A DNA stretch of 64,000 bases from Actinokineospora baliensis (GTDB taxonomy: Bacteria; Actinomycetota; Actinomycetes; Mycobacteriales; Pseudonocardiaceae), in the NCBI RefSeq assembly GCF_016907695.1, contig NZ_JAFBCK010000001.1:3093001-3157000 (forward strand), written 5' to 3'. The notes under the pieces were generated by a model. The model had not been told where the DNA came from. It was given only the letters and a program-made list of their open reading frames with translations, and made no database searches. Position 1 is the first letter of the stretch; the number at the start of each line of letters is the position of its first letter. The position numbers were made by a program, and so were the translations under genes. This document shows positions 49,104 to 57,706 of this stretch, piece after piece.

Positions 49104-50756
49104 GTGACCAGCACCGCCCGATCGGTCCCCGAGGGCACCCCGCTCGGGGACGCTTTCCACGTCTACGACACGACCCTGCGCGACGGCGCCCAGCGGGAGG
49201 GCATCTCCTACTCGGTGGCCGACAAGCTGGCCGTGGCGCGGCTGCTGGACGGGCTCGGGGTCGGGTTCATCGAGGGTGGTTGGCCGGGCGCGCTGCCCAA
49301 GGACACCGAGTTCTTCGCCCGTGCCGCCGCGGGTGAGCTCGCCCTCAAGCACGCGGCCCTGGTCGCGTTCGGCTCCACCCGCCGCGCTGGCACGACCGCG
49401 GCGCAGGACCCGCAGGTGCGTGCGCTGCTCGACTCCCAGGCCCCGGTTGTGACGTTGGTCGCCAAGTCCGACCGCAGGCACATCGAGCGGGCGTTGCGCA
49501 CCGACGTGGCCGAGGCGGTCGAGATGGTGCGCGACACCGTGGCGTTCCTCGTCGGCGAGGGGCGCAGGGTGTTCCTCGACGCCGAGCACTTCTTCGACGG
49601 CTACGCCTTCGACCAGGACTGCTCGCTGCGGGTGCTCGCTGCCGCGGTGGAGTCCGGGGCGGACGTGGCCGTGCTGTGCGACACCAACGGCGGCCAGTTG
49701 CCGCTCGGGCTCGCCGAGACCGTCGGCGAGGTCATCGCCCGCACCGGGTTCCGGGTGGGCATCCACTGCCAGGACGACACCTCCTGCGCGGTGGCCAACA
49801 GCGTCGCGGCGGTACAGGCTGGCGCGAGCCACGTCCAGTGCACCGCGAACGGTTACGGGGAACGGGCAGGCAACGCCGACCTGTTCGCCGTGATCGGCAA
49901 TCTCGTGACCAAGCTCGGCCTCGACGTGCTGCCCACCGGCGCACGGGCCGAGCTGACCCGGGTCTCCCATGCTCTGGCCGAGATCGCCAACATCGCACCC
50001 GACACCCACCAGGCCTACGTCGGGTCCTCGGCCTTCGCCCACAAGGCGGGGCTGCACGCGAGCGCGATCAAGGTGGACCCGGAGCTCTACAACCACATCG
50101 ATCCGGGCACCGTCGGCAACGACATGCGGGTCTTGGTCACCGAGATGGCCGGTCGGGCCAGCCTCGAGCTCAAGGGACACGAGCTGGGGGTTGACCTGAC
50201 CGGCAAGCCTGAAGCGATCACCAACGCGCTGCGCAAGGTCAAGGACCTGGAGGCGCGCGGGTGGTCGTTCGAGGCGGCGGACGCCTCGTTCGAACTGCTG
50301 CTGCGCGAGGAGATCGCCGGGCTCGACCCCGCCGACGCCGAGCAGGTCGCCCCGTTCGACCTGGAGTCCTACCGGGTCATCCTCGACCACGACCGCGACG
50401 GCTCGGTGGTGTCCGAGGCGACGGTGAAGGTGCGGGTCAACGGGCAGCGGGTGATCGCCACCGCCGAGGGCAACGGCCCGGTGCACGCGCTGGACGCGGC
50501 CCTGCGCACCGCCCTGTCACCGCACCTGCCGTGGCTCGACGACGTGGAGCTGACCGACTACAAGGTGCGCATCCTCACCGCGGGCGGGGACCACGGCACG
50601 GACGCGGTGACGCGGGTGCTGGTGCAGTCCTCGGACCGGGAGCGGGAGTGGACCACGGTGGGGGTGCACGGCAACATCGTGGAGGCCAGCTGGCTGGCGT
50701 TGTGCGACGCACTGGCGCACAAGGCGATGCGGGTGCGTGCGGGCTCTGTCTCCTGA
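49104..50756 (+). CDS. cimA: (R)-citramalate synthase (CimA type)
   Basis: A 550-residue HMGL-like acyltransferase with a C-terminal LeuA dimer/regulatory domain. It condenses pyruvate and acetyl-CoA to citramalate, bypassing threonine for isoleucine synthesis. The motif DTTLRDGAQREGISYSVADK starts the barrel, GFIEGGWPGALPKDTEFF follows, and metal histidines lie in the HCQDDTSCAVANS region. The GEFNGW-type and GPVHALD segments are in the C-terminal domain. The citramalate-type specificity is inferred from overall CimA/NifV-like layout; 2-isopropylmalate synthase cannot be wholly ruled out. Its leader peptide has Val and Ile codons, consistent with an isoleucine-pathway enzyme. GTG follows AGGAG (49089-49093). 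Confidence 0.88.
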   Translation: MTSTARSVPEGTPLGDAFHVYDTTLRDGAQREGISYSVADKLAVARLLDGLGVGFIEGGWPGALPKDTEFFARAAAGELALKHAALVAFGSTRRAGTTAAQDPQVRALLDSQAPVVTLVAKSDRRHIERALRTDVAEAVEMVRDTVAFLVGEGRRVFLDAEHFFDGYAFDQDCSLRVLAAAVESGADVAVLCDTNGGQLPLGLAETVGEVIARTGFRVGIHCQDDTSCAVANSVAAVQAGASHVQCTANGYGERAGNADLFAVIGNLVTKLGLDVLPTGARAELTRVSHALAEIANIAPDTHQAYVGSSAFAHKAGLHASAIKVDPELYNHIDPGTVGNDMRVLVTEMAGRASLELKGHELGVDLTGKPEAITNALRKVKDLEARGWSFEAADASFELLLREEIAGLDPADAEQVAPFDLESYRVILDHDRDGSVVSEATVKVRVNGQRVIATAEGNGPVHALDAALRTALSPHLPWLDDVELTDYKVRILTAGGDHGTDAVTRVLVQSSDREREWTTVGVHGNIVEASWLALCDALAHKAMRVRAGSVS

Positions 50757-50792
50757 CGGAGCTGGGGCTGTTCTGCGAGTTGGGTGGTGGGA

Positions 50793-50933
50793 CTCGATGG
50801 GGCGGACTTGTTTCGTGCGGGGCCCCTGCGCCACCCGTGGCAGGTCCGCAAAGCAGGGGCCGAAAAGCGTGGCCCTGCTGCTGGTGACGCTACGGGTGGC
50901 GCCCCCCACGCGAATCAACTTCGCCCCATCGAG
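50793..50933 (-). repeat. Palindromic structured element, copy F
   Basis: Terminal arms 50793-50817 and 50909-50933. This is the most degraded copy, with several mismatches in the outer stem, but the inner stem is the longest: GCGCCACCCGT pairs with ACGGGTGGCGC over 11 bp. Sense strand is minus by comparison with the others. It lies 37 bp after the cimA stop. Confidence 0.85.
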
Positions 50934-50975
50934 CAGTGATGCGGGTTGGATGGCGGGGTTGGGTGGTGCGGTGGG

Positions 50976-51117
50976 CTCGATGGGGCGAACTTGTTTCGCG
51001 CGGGGCCCCTGCACCACCCGTGGCAGGTCCGCAAAGCAGGGGCCGAAAAGCGTGGCCCTGCCGCTGGTAACGCTACGGGTGGCGCCCCCCCACGCGAAAC
51101 AAGTCCGCCCCATCGAG
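50976..51117 (-). repeat. Palindromic structured element, copy G
   Basis: Terminal arms 50976-51000 and 51093-51117, pairing at 24 of 25 positions (the odd pair is G-U on the minus strand). Compared with copies A-C the outer stem has TTTCGCG with CGCGAAA in place of TTTTGCG with CGCAAAA, a compensated change. The inner stem is CCACCCGT with ACGGGTGG. The next 200 bp are G-rich low-complexity sequence without a gene. Confidence 0.88.
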
Positions 51118-51321
51118 CAGTGACTGGGGGTTGGGTGAGCCGGTGGGGGAGAGCTGGGGTGATGGTGGGGCGGTCGGGCCCGCTTGGGGGTGGGGCGGGC
51201 CGTTGGGCGGGGCCGTTGGGCGCGGGGCGAGGCTGGGCGCGGGGGCCGGGTAGCGGGAGGCGGTCGCGTGCGGGCCAGGGGATGGCGGGGGAGTTGCGGC
51301 TGCGGGGCTTAGGGTGGGGGC

Positions 51322-52092
51322 GTGCGTATCGCTCGAATTGCCCACCCGGAAGGCGTCGCCTTCGTCACCGTTGAGGGTGCCGAGGGGGACGAGGTCGCGG
51401 CCGAGGTCGCTGAGCACCCGTTCGGGACCCCCACGTTCACCGGTCGGAAGTGGCCGCTGGCCGACACCCGGCTGCTGGCGCCGATCCTGCCGAGCAAGGT
51501 CGTCTGCGTCGGCAAGAACTACGCCGACCACGCCAGGGAGATGGGTGGGCAGGCCCCGGCCAACCCGGTCATCTTCCTCAAGCCCTCCACCTCGGTCATC
51601 GGGCCGGGTGCGGCCATCCGGCTGCCCGCCGACTCGTCCAGAGTGGACTTCGAGGGCGAGTTGGCCGTGGTGATCGGCACCCCGTGCCGGGACGTGCCCG
51701 CGGCCAGGGCCAAGGACGTCGTGCTCGGCTACACCGTGGCCAACGACGTCACCGCCCGCGACCAGCAGCAGGCCGACGGGCAGTGGACCAGGGCGAAGGG
51801 GCACGACACGTTCTGCCCGCTCGGCCCCTGGATCACCACCGGGGTGGACCCGGCCGACCTCGCGCTGCGCACGAGTGTCGACGGCGTGCTCAAGCAGGAC
51901 TCGAAGACCTCGCTGCTGCTGCACGACGTGCCGACGCTGGTCGAGTGGGTGTCGCGGATCATGACCCTGCTGCCGGGTGACGTGATCCTCACCGGCACGC
52001 CCGCTGGCGTCGGGCCGATCACCCCGGGGCAGCAGGTGTCGGTCACCATCGACGGCCTCGGGACCCTCACCAACCCGGTCGCCGCCCGCTGA
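51322..52092 (+). CDS. Fumarylacetoacetate hydrolase-family protein
   Basis: A 256-residue member of the FAH superfamily, which holds isomerases, hydrolases and decarboxylases of aromatic breakdown (2-hydroxyhepta-2,4-diene-1,7-dioate isomerase and others). Motifs: VVCVGKNYADHAREMG, metal-binding Glu residues in VDFEGELAVVIG, GYTVANDVTARDQQ, and the C-terminal VILTGTPAGVGP. It corresponds to M. tuberculosis Rv2993c in position, as I recall. The GTG lies 6 nt after TAGGGT (51310-51315), a leaderless-type start. Many such proteins act as oxaloacetate tautomerase or acylpyruvase, so the exact reaction is open. Confidence 0.88.
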   Translation: MRIARIAHPEGVAFVTVEGAEGDEVAAEVAEHPFGTPTFTGRKWPLADTRLLAPILPSKVVCVGKNYADHAREMGGQAPANPVIFLKPSTSVIGPGAAIRLPADSSRVDFEGELAVVIGTPCRDVPAARAKDVVLGYTVANDVTARDQQQADGQWTRAKGHDTFCPLGPWITTGVDPADLALRTSVDGVLKQDSKTSLLLHDVPTLVEWVSRIMTLLPGDVILTGTPAGVGPITPGQQVSVTIDGLGTLTNPVAAR

Positions 52093-52141
52093 CGACCCCG
52101 GTCGGGTGGCCGGTGTCGGTCACCCGACCGGGTGGATCCGG

Positions 52142-53374
52142 TCAGCGGCGGGCGAACCCCGGCGTCGGTTCGGTGCGCACGCCGCGCCCGATCACCTGCG
52201 CCGGGATCCACTGCAGCACCCGCAGCCTGGTCAGCACCCGCAGCGCCAGCGGCGGGCGGCCCGCGTCGGCGATGTCGATCTCGCCTGCCAGTGCGGGCCC
52301 CAGTGCCTTGGCGTGGATGACCCGCTGCACCGCCTGCACCACGACGGTCGGCAGCAGGCGCCTGCGCCGCACCCGCGCCAGGTCCGAAGTGGACACCGCG
52401 CCCGCGCGCAGCGGTCCGGCCAGCAGCCGGGCGGCGGCCACCGCGTCCTGCACCGCCAGGTTGATCCCGACCCCGCCCGCGGGTGACATCGCGTGCGCCG
52501 CGTCGCCGATGCACAGCAGGCCGTCGACGTGCCAGCGCGTCAGCCGGTCCAGTTTCACGTCCAGGGTCTTCACCTCGTCCCACGAGGTGACCGCCCCGGT
52601 CCGGTCGGCCAGCCACGGCAGCACCGCGGCCAGGTCGCGCATCAGGTCGGTGACCGGTTTGGTGCGTTCGACGGGATCCGAGCCCTTGGGGATCATCGCG
52701 GCGATCTGCCAGTAGTCGCCCCGGTCGATCAGCACGCCCGCGCGCCGCTTGCCCAGCACCGGCACGATGCCCTCCGGGTCGCTGTCGTGGCGCGGCACCC
52801 GGTACCACCACACGTCCATCGGCGTGGGGTAGGACTTGGGCACCAGGTGCGCCTCGGCGCGCAGCCGCGACCCCCGGCCGTCGCAGGCGATCACCAGCGC
52901 GGCGTCGACGGACCCGGTTTCGCCGTCGGCGGTGCGGTAGTCGACCCCGGTGACCCGGCGGCCGGTCCAGCGCAGCGCTGTGGCCTCGGTGTTGCGCCGC
53001 AGCGTGAACGTCGGCTCGTCGGCGCCCGCGGTCGCCAGCAGGTCCAGGAAGTCCCACTGCGGGACCATCGCGATGAAGTTGTTGGGCCCCGGCAGCGCCG
53101 TCAGGTCGGCGACCTTGAACGCCCCGCCGCGGAAGGGCACCTGCACCTGCTCCACCCTGCGCTGCGGCAGCGCGCGGAAGGCCTGCCCGAGGCCCAGGTC
53201 GTCGAGCAGGTCCAGCGTCGGCGGGTGCACGGTGTCGCCGCGGAAGTCGCGCAGGAAGTCCGCGTGCTTCTCCAGCACCACCACCTCGACCCCGGCCCGC
53301 GCCAGCAGCAGCCCCAAGACCATCCCCGCGGGTCCGCCGCCGACCACGCACGCGGTCGTCCGACTGGTTCCCAT
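52142..53374 (-). CDS. FAD-dependent monooxygenase (PHBH/UbiH type)
   Basis: A 410-residue aromatic-hydroxylase-like flavoprotein. The FAD-binding GxGxxG reads VVGGGPAGMVLGLLLARAG, the DG motif is in VIACDGRGSRLR and the GD motif is in CIGDAAHAMSPAGGVGINLA. It is transcribed against the neighbouring genes and sits where relatives carry gltX, so it is probably a local insertion. The ATG follows a GGGGAGGG ribosome site. A 6-4-6 palindrome is just upstream. The substrate is unknown; no biosynthetic cluster surrounds it. Confidence 0.9.
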   Translation of the reverse strand: MGTSRTTACVVGGGPAGMVLGLLLARAGVEVVVLEKHADFLRDFRGDTVHPPTLDLLDDLGLGQAFRALPQRRVEQVQVPFRGGAFKVADLTALPGPNNFIAMVPQWDFLDLLATAGADEPTFTLRRNTEATALRWTGRRVTGVDYRTADGETGSVDAALVIACDGRGSRLRAEAHLVPKSYPTPMDVWWYRVPRHDSDPEGIVPVLGKRRAGVLIDRGDYWQIAAMIPKGSDPVERTKPVTDLMRDLAAVLPWLADRTGAVTSWDEVKTLDVKLDRLTRWHVDGLLCIGDAAHAMSPAGGVGINLAVQDAVAAARLLAGPLRAGAVSTSDLARVRRRRLLPTVVVQAVQRVIHAKALGPALAGEIDIADAGRPPLALRVLTRLRVLQWIPAQVIGRGVRTEPTPGFARR

Positions 53375-53388
53375 GATCCCTCCCCGAT

Positions 53389-53404
53389 TTCAACAGCGGT
53401 TGAA
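53389..53404. promoter_or_regulatory. Palindromic operator candidate upstream of the monooxygenase
   Basis: TTCAAC-AGCG-GTTGAA (53389-53404), 15 bp before the start codon. This is a typical TetR- or MarR-like operator shape, yet no such regulator gene is adjacent. Confidence 0.5.
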
Positions 53405-53502
53405 TAAGCTCAGGATGCACCCGGCGCGGTGGTGCGGTCAAGCGGGCTGCGCTGTTCGGGTCAACCGCGCCAGGGGCTGGGCACCGTCCACCCGGGACCG
53501 CC

Positions 53503-53537
53503 CCCGCTGTCGTCTCGACCGCCGAGACGACAGCGGG
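53503..53537. terminator. Perfect 15-bp hairpin in the 545-bp spacer before the HAD gene
   Basis: Arms 53503-53517 and 53523-53537 pair perfectly, with a 5-nt loop. It lies in the 53375-53919 spacer, which shows no gene I can support. It may be a terminator remnant of a lost gene, or a regulatory hairpin. Confidence 0.55.
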
Positions 53538-53919
53538 ACGACAGGTCCGCGACAGGATGGGGCCACAGTGGACAGTGCGGACGCCGTGCCACCGCGCGCT
53601 TCCTTTGCGTGACCGGGCGAAGCCCCGTACCGAGAACGAAACCCGGCCGTCCCGGTGGGCGGGACCCAAGCGGTACAAGGCGTTCGGCCCTGTACGCGGC
53701 ACTGTCGCGGGCCGTACAGTGTCCCCTCCGCCGCGGGTGTCGTGGGGTGATCGCACTCTCACCCGAATGCGGGAGACGCCTCGGTAACGAGCACCGGCGA
53801 CGCCGCGATAGACCTAGATTTCGCGCTGTGTCTTGCCTTCCCGCTTGACCGTGTCAGAAGCCGAAACATCACCTGGGCAGACGAATCGGCGGACCCGGTG
53901 CGAGATCTAGCCTCGCTGG

Positions 53920-54744
53920 ATGACTTCAGCGCTCGTGCCCGCACCGTCCACATCAGCCACTTCCGGGCGGGTGGTGGCCAACAACGGGCACGAACCGCCA
54001 ACCGTCGACGCGATCTGCCTGGACATCGACGACACCCTGGTCGACTTCACCGGCTCGGCCAGATCGGCGCTGTCGGTGGTCACCGGCTCGGTCGAACTCG
54101 GCCGCGACGACCTGTGGCCGACCTGGCAGCGGGTCACCGAAGCGCACAGCGCCATGGTCGTCTCCGGCGAACTCGACTACGACGCCATGCGCCACGCCCG
54201 CACCAAGGCGTTCCTCGCCGGTCTCGGCCGAGACCTCGACGACGACGCCGTCGCCGTGATCGAGGACCGCCGCCTGGCCCAGGTGAGCCGCACCTGGCGC
54301 CTGTTCCCCGACGTGCTGCCCTGCCTCGACTGGCTGCGCGCCGCGGGCCTGCGCCTGGCCGCGGTCACCAACGCCTCCGGCCCCCGCCAGCGCGACCGCC
54401 TCGCCGCCCTCGGCCTCAACCGCTTCTTCGACGTCGTCGTCAGCGCGGGCGAGCTCGGCTCCGCCAAGCCGGACCCGGTGATCTTCCACACCGCCTGCGC
54501 CCACCTCGGCGTCCCCCCACACCGCACCGCCCACATCGGCGACCGCCTCGACCACGACGCCCACGGCGCCCACGACGCGGGCCTGCACGGCATCTGGCTC
54601 AACCGCACCCGCCGCCCCGCCCCCCACCTCCCCCCCACCATCCCCGTCGTCGACACCCTCGCCGACCTTCCCGCCCTCCTCGTCACCGACTACCGCACAC
54701 CCACCGTGACCAGCACCTCCACCCTCCCGGCGGCCCGTGCCTAG
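53920..54744 (+). CDS. HAD-superfamily hydrolase
   Basis: A 274-residue haloacid-dehalogenase-like phosphatase: motif I CLDIDDTLVDF (nucleophile Asp), motif II Thr/Ser in LAAVTNASG, motif III Lys in GSAKPDPVIFHTAC, and motif IV in IGDRLDHDAHGAHDAG. A C1 cap of helices lies after motif I. The first 30 residues are extra and rich in Ser/Thr/Ala. The ATG lies 6 nt after TAGCCT (53908-53913), a leaderless start. A small-phosphate ester or nucleotide is a likely substrate, but none can be named. The gene precedes the tRNA genes on the same strand. Confidence 0.88.
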   Translation: MTSALVPAPSTSATSGRVVANNGHEPPTVDAICLDIDDTLVDFTGSARSALSVVTGSVELGRDDLWPTWQRVTEAHSAMVVSGELDYDAMRHARTKAFLAGLGRDLDDDAVAVIEDRRLAQVSRTWRLFPDVLPCLDWLRAAGLRLAAVTNASGPRQRDRLAALGLNRFFDVVVSAGELGSAKPDPVIFHTACAHLGVPPHRTAHIGDRLDHDAHGAHDAGLHGIWLNRTRRPAPHLPPTIPVVDTLADLPALLVTDYRTPTVTSTSTLPAARA

Positions 54745-54845
54745 GGCCCGATTTCTCGATCAGCACCCGGGTGGTCTAACATCTTCTCCGGCACCGAGGA
54801 ACACCACTGAGGCCCCCAGCCACAGCGGTGATCAACTCACGCCAT

Positions 54846-54920
54846 TGGGGTATGGTGTAATTGGCAGCACGACTGATTCTGGTTCAGTTAGTCTAGGTTC
54901 GAGTCCTGGTACCCCAGCCA
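54846..54920 (+). tRNA. tRNA-Gln (anticodon CTG)
   Basis: A complete cloverleaf: acceptor TGGGGTA (54846-54852) pairs with TACCCCA, G is the discriminator, and CCA is encoded (54918-54920). The anticodon stem-loop reads GATTCTGGTTC with CTG. The T arm is GGTTCGAGTCC. With GatCAB present, this tRNA is presumably charged first with Glu and then amidated. Confidence 0.95.
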
Positions 54921-55003
54921 GAGAGACACAATCACCACCTGCTAGAGTCTCTCCAGCAAGAACGCAACACCAGCACTATCGCACAATCGAATGAAAAGTT
55001 CCT

Positions 55004-55076
55004 GGCCCCGTCGTCTAGCGGCCTAGGACGCCGCCCTCTCAAGGCGGTAGCGCGGGTTCGAATCCCGTCGGGGCTA
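55004..55076 (+). tRNA. tRNA-Glu (anticodon CTC)
   Basis: Acceptor GGCCCCG (55004-55010) pairs with CGGGGCT (55069-55075); A is the discriminator. The anticodon arm CCGCCCTCTCAAGGCGG carries CTC, and the T arm is GCGGGTTCGAATCCCGT. The CCA end is not encoded. It lies 83 bp after tRNA-Gln. Confidence 0.95.
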
Positions 55077-55085
55077 CAGAGGTGG

Positions 55086-55127
55086 AGAGGCCTGTTCGGA
55101 TGCGGAGCATCCTCGCAGGCCTCTTTC
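55086..55127 (+). terminator. Terminator after tRNA-Glu
   Basis: Outer arms AGAGGCCTG (55086-55094) and CAGGCCTCT (55116-55124) and inner arms GGATGC (55098-55103) and GCATCC (55107-55112), followed by TT. Directly after the tRNA. Confidence 0.75.
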
Positions 55128-55308
55128 GCTATTACACCTGGGGGGCGACCCCCCAGACCCCCACGGTGCGGGGGTTGCGGAGGTGGGTTGGGGCTTGTTG
55201 GGCCAACCCCGCCAGCCCAACCCACTGAGCCAACCCCGCCAGCCCAACCCACCGAGTCAGCCCCGCCAAGTCGACCACTGGACACTCGGAAGTCGCTGGT
55301 GCCATCTG

Positions 55309-55452
55309 CTCGATGGGGTGGACCTGTTTTGTGTGGGGGAGCGGCAGTCGTAGCGTTCCTGCGCGGACAGGGCCACGCTTTTCGGCCCCAGCTTTGCGGT
55401 CCTGCCACGGCTGTCGTAGGGGCCCCACGCAAAACAGGTCCACCACATCGAG
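55309..55452 (+). repeat. Palindromic structured element, copy H
   Basis: Arms 55309-55333 and 55428-55452 with two mismatches. The inner stem is CAGTCGT (55345-55351) with ACGGCTG (55407-55413), one G-U pair. Sense strand is plus. The 130 bp before it consist of short C-rich repeats around CCAACCCCGCCAG, also seen beside copies D and E. It lies 50 bp before the stop of the convergent iclR gene. Confidence 0.88.
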
Positions 55453-55501
55453 CCTGCACTTAAATCGCGGATCCAGTGCAATGTCGCGAAGCGACGAGCC
55501 G

Positions 55502-56203
55502 CTAGAGGCGGTTCTGGAGAGCGTCAGCCGCAGCCAACAAGTCAGCAGCCCAGCGGGCTCCCGGTCGCCGACCCATGCGATCTATGGGCCCCGACACGGA
55601 AACCGCTGCGACCACCACCCCCGACGCGTCGCGCACGGGCGCCGAGACGCTCGCGACGCCGGGTTCGCGTTCGGCGACGCTCTGGGCCCAGCCGCGGCGG
55701 CGGACTTCCAGAAGGGCTCGTTCGCCGAACACCGCGTCAGCCAGGAGGCTGCGCTGGGTGGCCGGATCGGCCCAGGCGGCCAGGACCTTGGCTCCCGAAC
55801 CCGCTGTCATGGGCAGCCGCGCGCCGACCGGGACGGTGTCGCGCAGGCCGCTGGGCGGCTCGGCGGAGCAGACGCAGATCCGGTGTAGACCATCTCGGCG
55901 GTAGAGCTGCACGCTCTCGCCGGTGCGGTCGCGCAACCGGGGCAGCACCGCCGTCGCCGCGTCCAGCAGCGGGTCGGTGGCACCGCCCGCCAACTCGGCC
56001 AGTGCCGCGCCCGGCCGCCACCTGCCGTCGCTTCCCCTGCGCAGCAGGCGATGCACCTCCAGGCCGACCGCGAGCCGGTGCGCCGTCGCCCTGGGCAGGC
56101 CGGTCTTGGTGCACAGCTCCGCCAAACCGCACGGCTCTTTCGCGACCGCCTGCAGTACGGCCATTGCCTTGTCCAGAACTCCGATGCCGCTATGCTGTCC
56201 CAC
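55502..56203 (-). CDS. IclR-family regulator (NdgR/LtbR type) divergent from leuCD
   Basis: A 233-residue regulator with an N-terminal winged helix-turn-helix (GVLDKAMAVLQAVAKEPCG, LPRATAHRLAVGLE) and a C-terminal effector-binding domain (VSAPVRDASGVVVAAVSVSGP). The divergent position beside leuC is that of NdgR of Streptomyces and LtbR of Corynebacterium, regulators of leucine and other amino-acid genes, and Rv2989 of M. tuberculosis. The GTG start leaves a 63-bp shared promoter region with leuC, which holds an inverted repeat. Confidence 0.93.
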   Translation of the reverse strand: MGQHSGIGVLDKAMAVLQAVAKEPCGLAELCTKTGLPRATAHRLAVGLEVHRLLRRGSDGRWRPGAALAELAGGATDPLLDAATAVLPRLRDRTGESVQLYRRDGLHRICVCSAEPPSGLRDTVPVGARLPMTAGSGAKVLAAWADPATQRSLLADAVFGERALLEVRRRGWAQSVAEREPGVASVSAPVRDASGVVVAAVSVSGPIDRMGRRPGARWAADLLAAADALQNRL

Positions 56204-56217
56204 GTCTCGATACTACT

Positions 56218-56234
56218 TTCCCGTTATGTGGGAA
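56218..56234. promoter_or_regulatory. Inverted repeat in the iclR-leuC promoter
   Basis: TTCCC-N7-GGGAA (56218-56234), the only symmetrical element in the 63-bp divergent gap, so it is the best candidate site for the IclR-type regulator. Confidence 0.5.
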
Positions 56235-56266
56235 GTCCAGTCCGTGGGAAGCAGTGGTGATCAGCG

Positions 56267-57694
56267 GTGGCCAAAACGCTCGCCGAGAAGGTGTGGGACC
56301 GGCACGTCGTGCGCAGGGGCAGTGGTGCCGAACCCGACCTGCTCTACATCGACCTGCACCTCGTGCACGAGGTGACCAGCCCGCAGGCCTTCGACGGCCT
56401 CCGGCTCGCCGGGCGCCCGGTCCGCAGGCCGGACCTGACGATAGCGACCGAGGACCACAACGTCCCGACAGTTGGGATCGAACTCCCGATCGCTGACCCG
56501 GTGTCGCGCACCCAGGTGGAGACGCTGCGCCGCAACTGCGCCGAGTTCGGCGTGCGGCTGCACCCGATGGGCGACGCGGAGCAGGGCATCGTGCACGTGG
56601 TCGGCCCGCAGTTGGGCCTGACTCAGCCCGGGATGACGGTGGTGTGCGGCGACAGCCACACCTCCACCCACGGCGCGTTCGGCGCGCTGGCGTTCGGGAT
56701 CGGCACCTCAGAGGTGGAGCACGTGCTGGCCACCCAGACGCTGCCGTTGCGGCCGTTCAAGACCATGGCGGTCACCATCACCGGCGAGCTGCGCCCCGGG
56801 GTCACCGCGAAGGACATCATCCTGGCCGTCATCGCGCGCATCGGCACCGGCGGCGGGCAGGGCTACGTGCTGGAGTACCGCGGCCCGGCCATCGAGAAGT
56901 TGTCGATGGAAGCGCGGATGACCGTCTGCAACATGTCCATCGAGGCGGGCGCGCGCGCCGGGATGATCGCCCCCGACGACACCACCTTCGCCTACTTGGC
57001 GGGACGCCCGCACGCCGCCACCGGTGCCGCGTGGGACGCCGCTGTCGCCGACTGGCGCGGGCTGCGCACCGACGACGGCGCGGCCTTCGACGCCGAGGTC
57101 GTGCTCGACGCCGACGAGCTGACCCCGTTCGTCACCTGGGGAACCAACCCCGGTCAGGGTCTGCCGCTGTCGGCCACCGTGCCCGACCCCGAGCGGATCG
57201 CCGACGAGAACGAGCGCGTGGCCGCCGAGAAGGCCCTGTCGTACATGGACCTCGCCCCGGGCACCCCGCTGCGCGAGATCAGCGTCGACACCGTCTTCCT
57301 CGGCTCCTGCACGAACGGCCGCATCGAGGACCTGCGCGCCGCCGCCGCCGTCCTGGCCGGGCACCGCGTCGCCGACGGCGTGCGGATGCTGGTGGTCCCC
57401 GGGTCGATGCGGGTCAAGGCGCAGGCCGAGGCCGAGGGCCTGCACGAGGTGTTCCTGGCCGCGGGGGCCGAGTGGCGGCAGGCGGGCTGCTCGATGTGCC
57501 TGGGCATGAACCCCGACCAGCTCGCCCCCGGCGAGCGCAGCGCGTCCACATCGAACCGCAACTTCGAGGGCAGGCAGGGCAAGGGCGGGCGCACCCACCT
57601 GGTGTCGCCGCTGGTCGCGGCCGCGACCGCCGTGCGCGGCACCCTGTCGTCGCCGGAAGACCTGGTCACCACCACCGCCGACGCGCGGAACTGA
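56267..57694 (+). CDS. leuC: 3-isopropylmalate dehydratase large subunit
   Basis: A 475-residue aconitase-like enzyme that interconverts 2- and 3-isopropylmalate with a 4Fe-4S cluster. Cluster cysteines are in [14 protein letters not shown] and [28 protein letters not shown] and [20 protein letters not shown] are also diagnostic. The GTG start is followed by the family's [14 protein letters not shown]. It sits 12 nt before leuD. Confidence 0.97.
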   Translation: MAKTLAEKVWDRHVVRRGSGAEPDLLYIDLHLVHEVTSPQAFDGLRLAGRPVRRPDLTIATEDHNVPTVGIELPIADPVSRTQVETLRRNCAEFGVRLHPMGDAEQGIVHVVGPQLGLTQPGMTVVCGDSHTSTHGAFGALAFGIGTSEVEHVLATQTLPLRPFKTMAVTITGELRPGVTAKDIILAVIARIGTGGGQGYVLEYRGPAIEKLSMEARMTVCNMSIEAGARAGMIAPDDTTFAYLAGRPHAATGAAWDAAVADWRGLRTDDGAAFDAEVVLDADELTPFVTWGTNPGQGLPLSATVPDPERIADENERVAAEKALSYMDLAPGTPLREISVDTVFLGSCTNGRIEDLRAAAAVLAGHRVADGVRMLVVPGSMRVKAQAEAEGLHEVFLAAGAEWRQAGCSMCLGMNPDQLAPGERSASTSNRNFEGRQGKGGRTHLVSPLVAAATAVRGTLSSPEDLVTTTADARN

Positions 57695-57706
57695 GGGGGA
57701 GCACTG

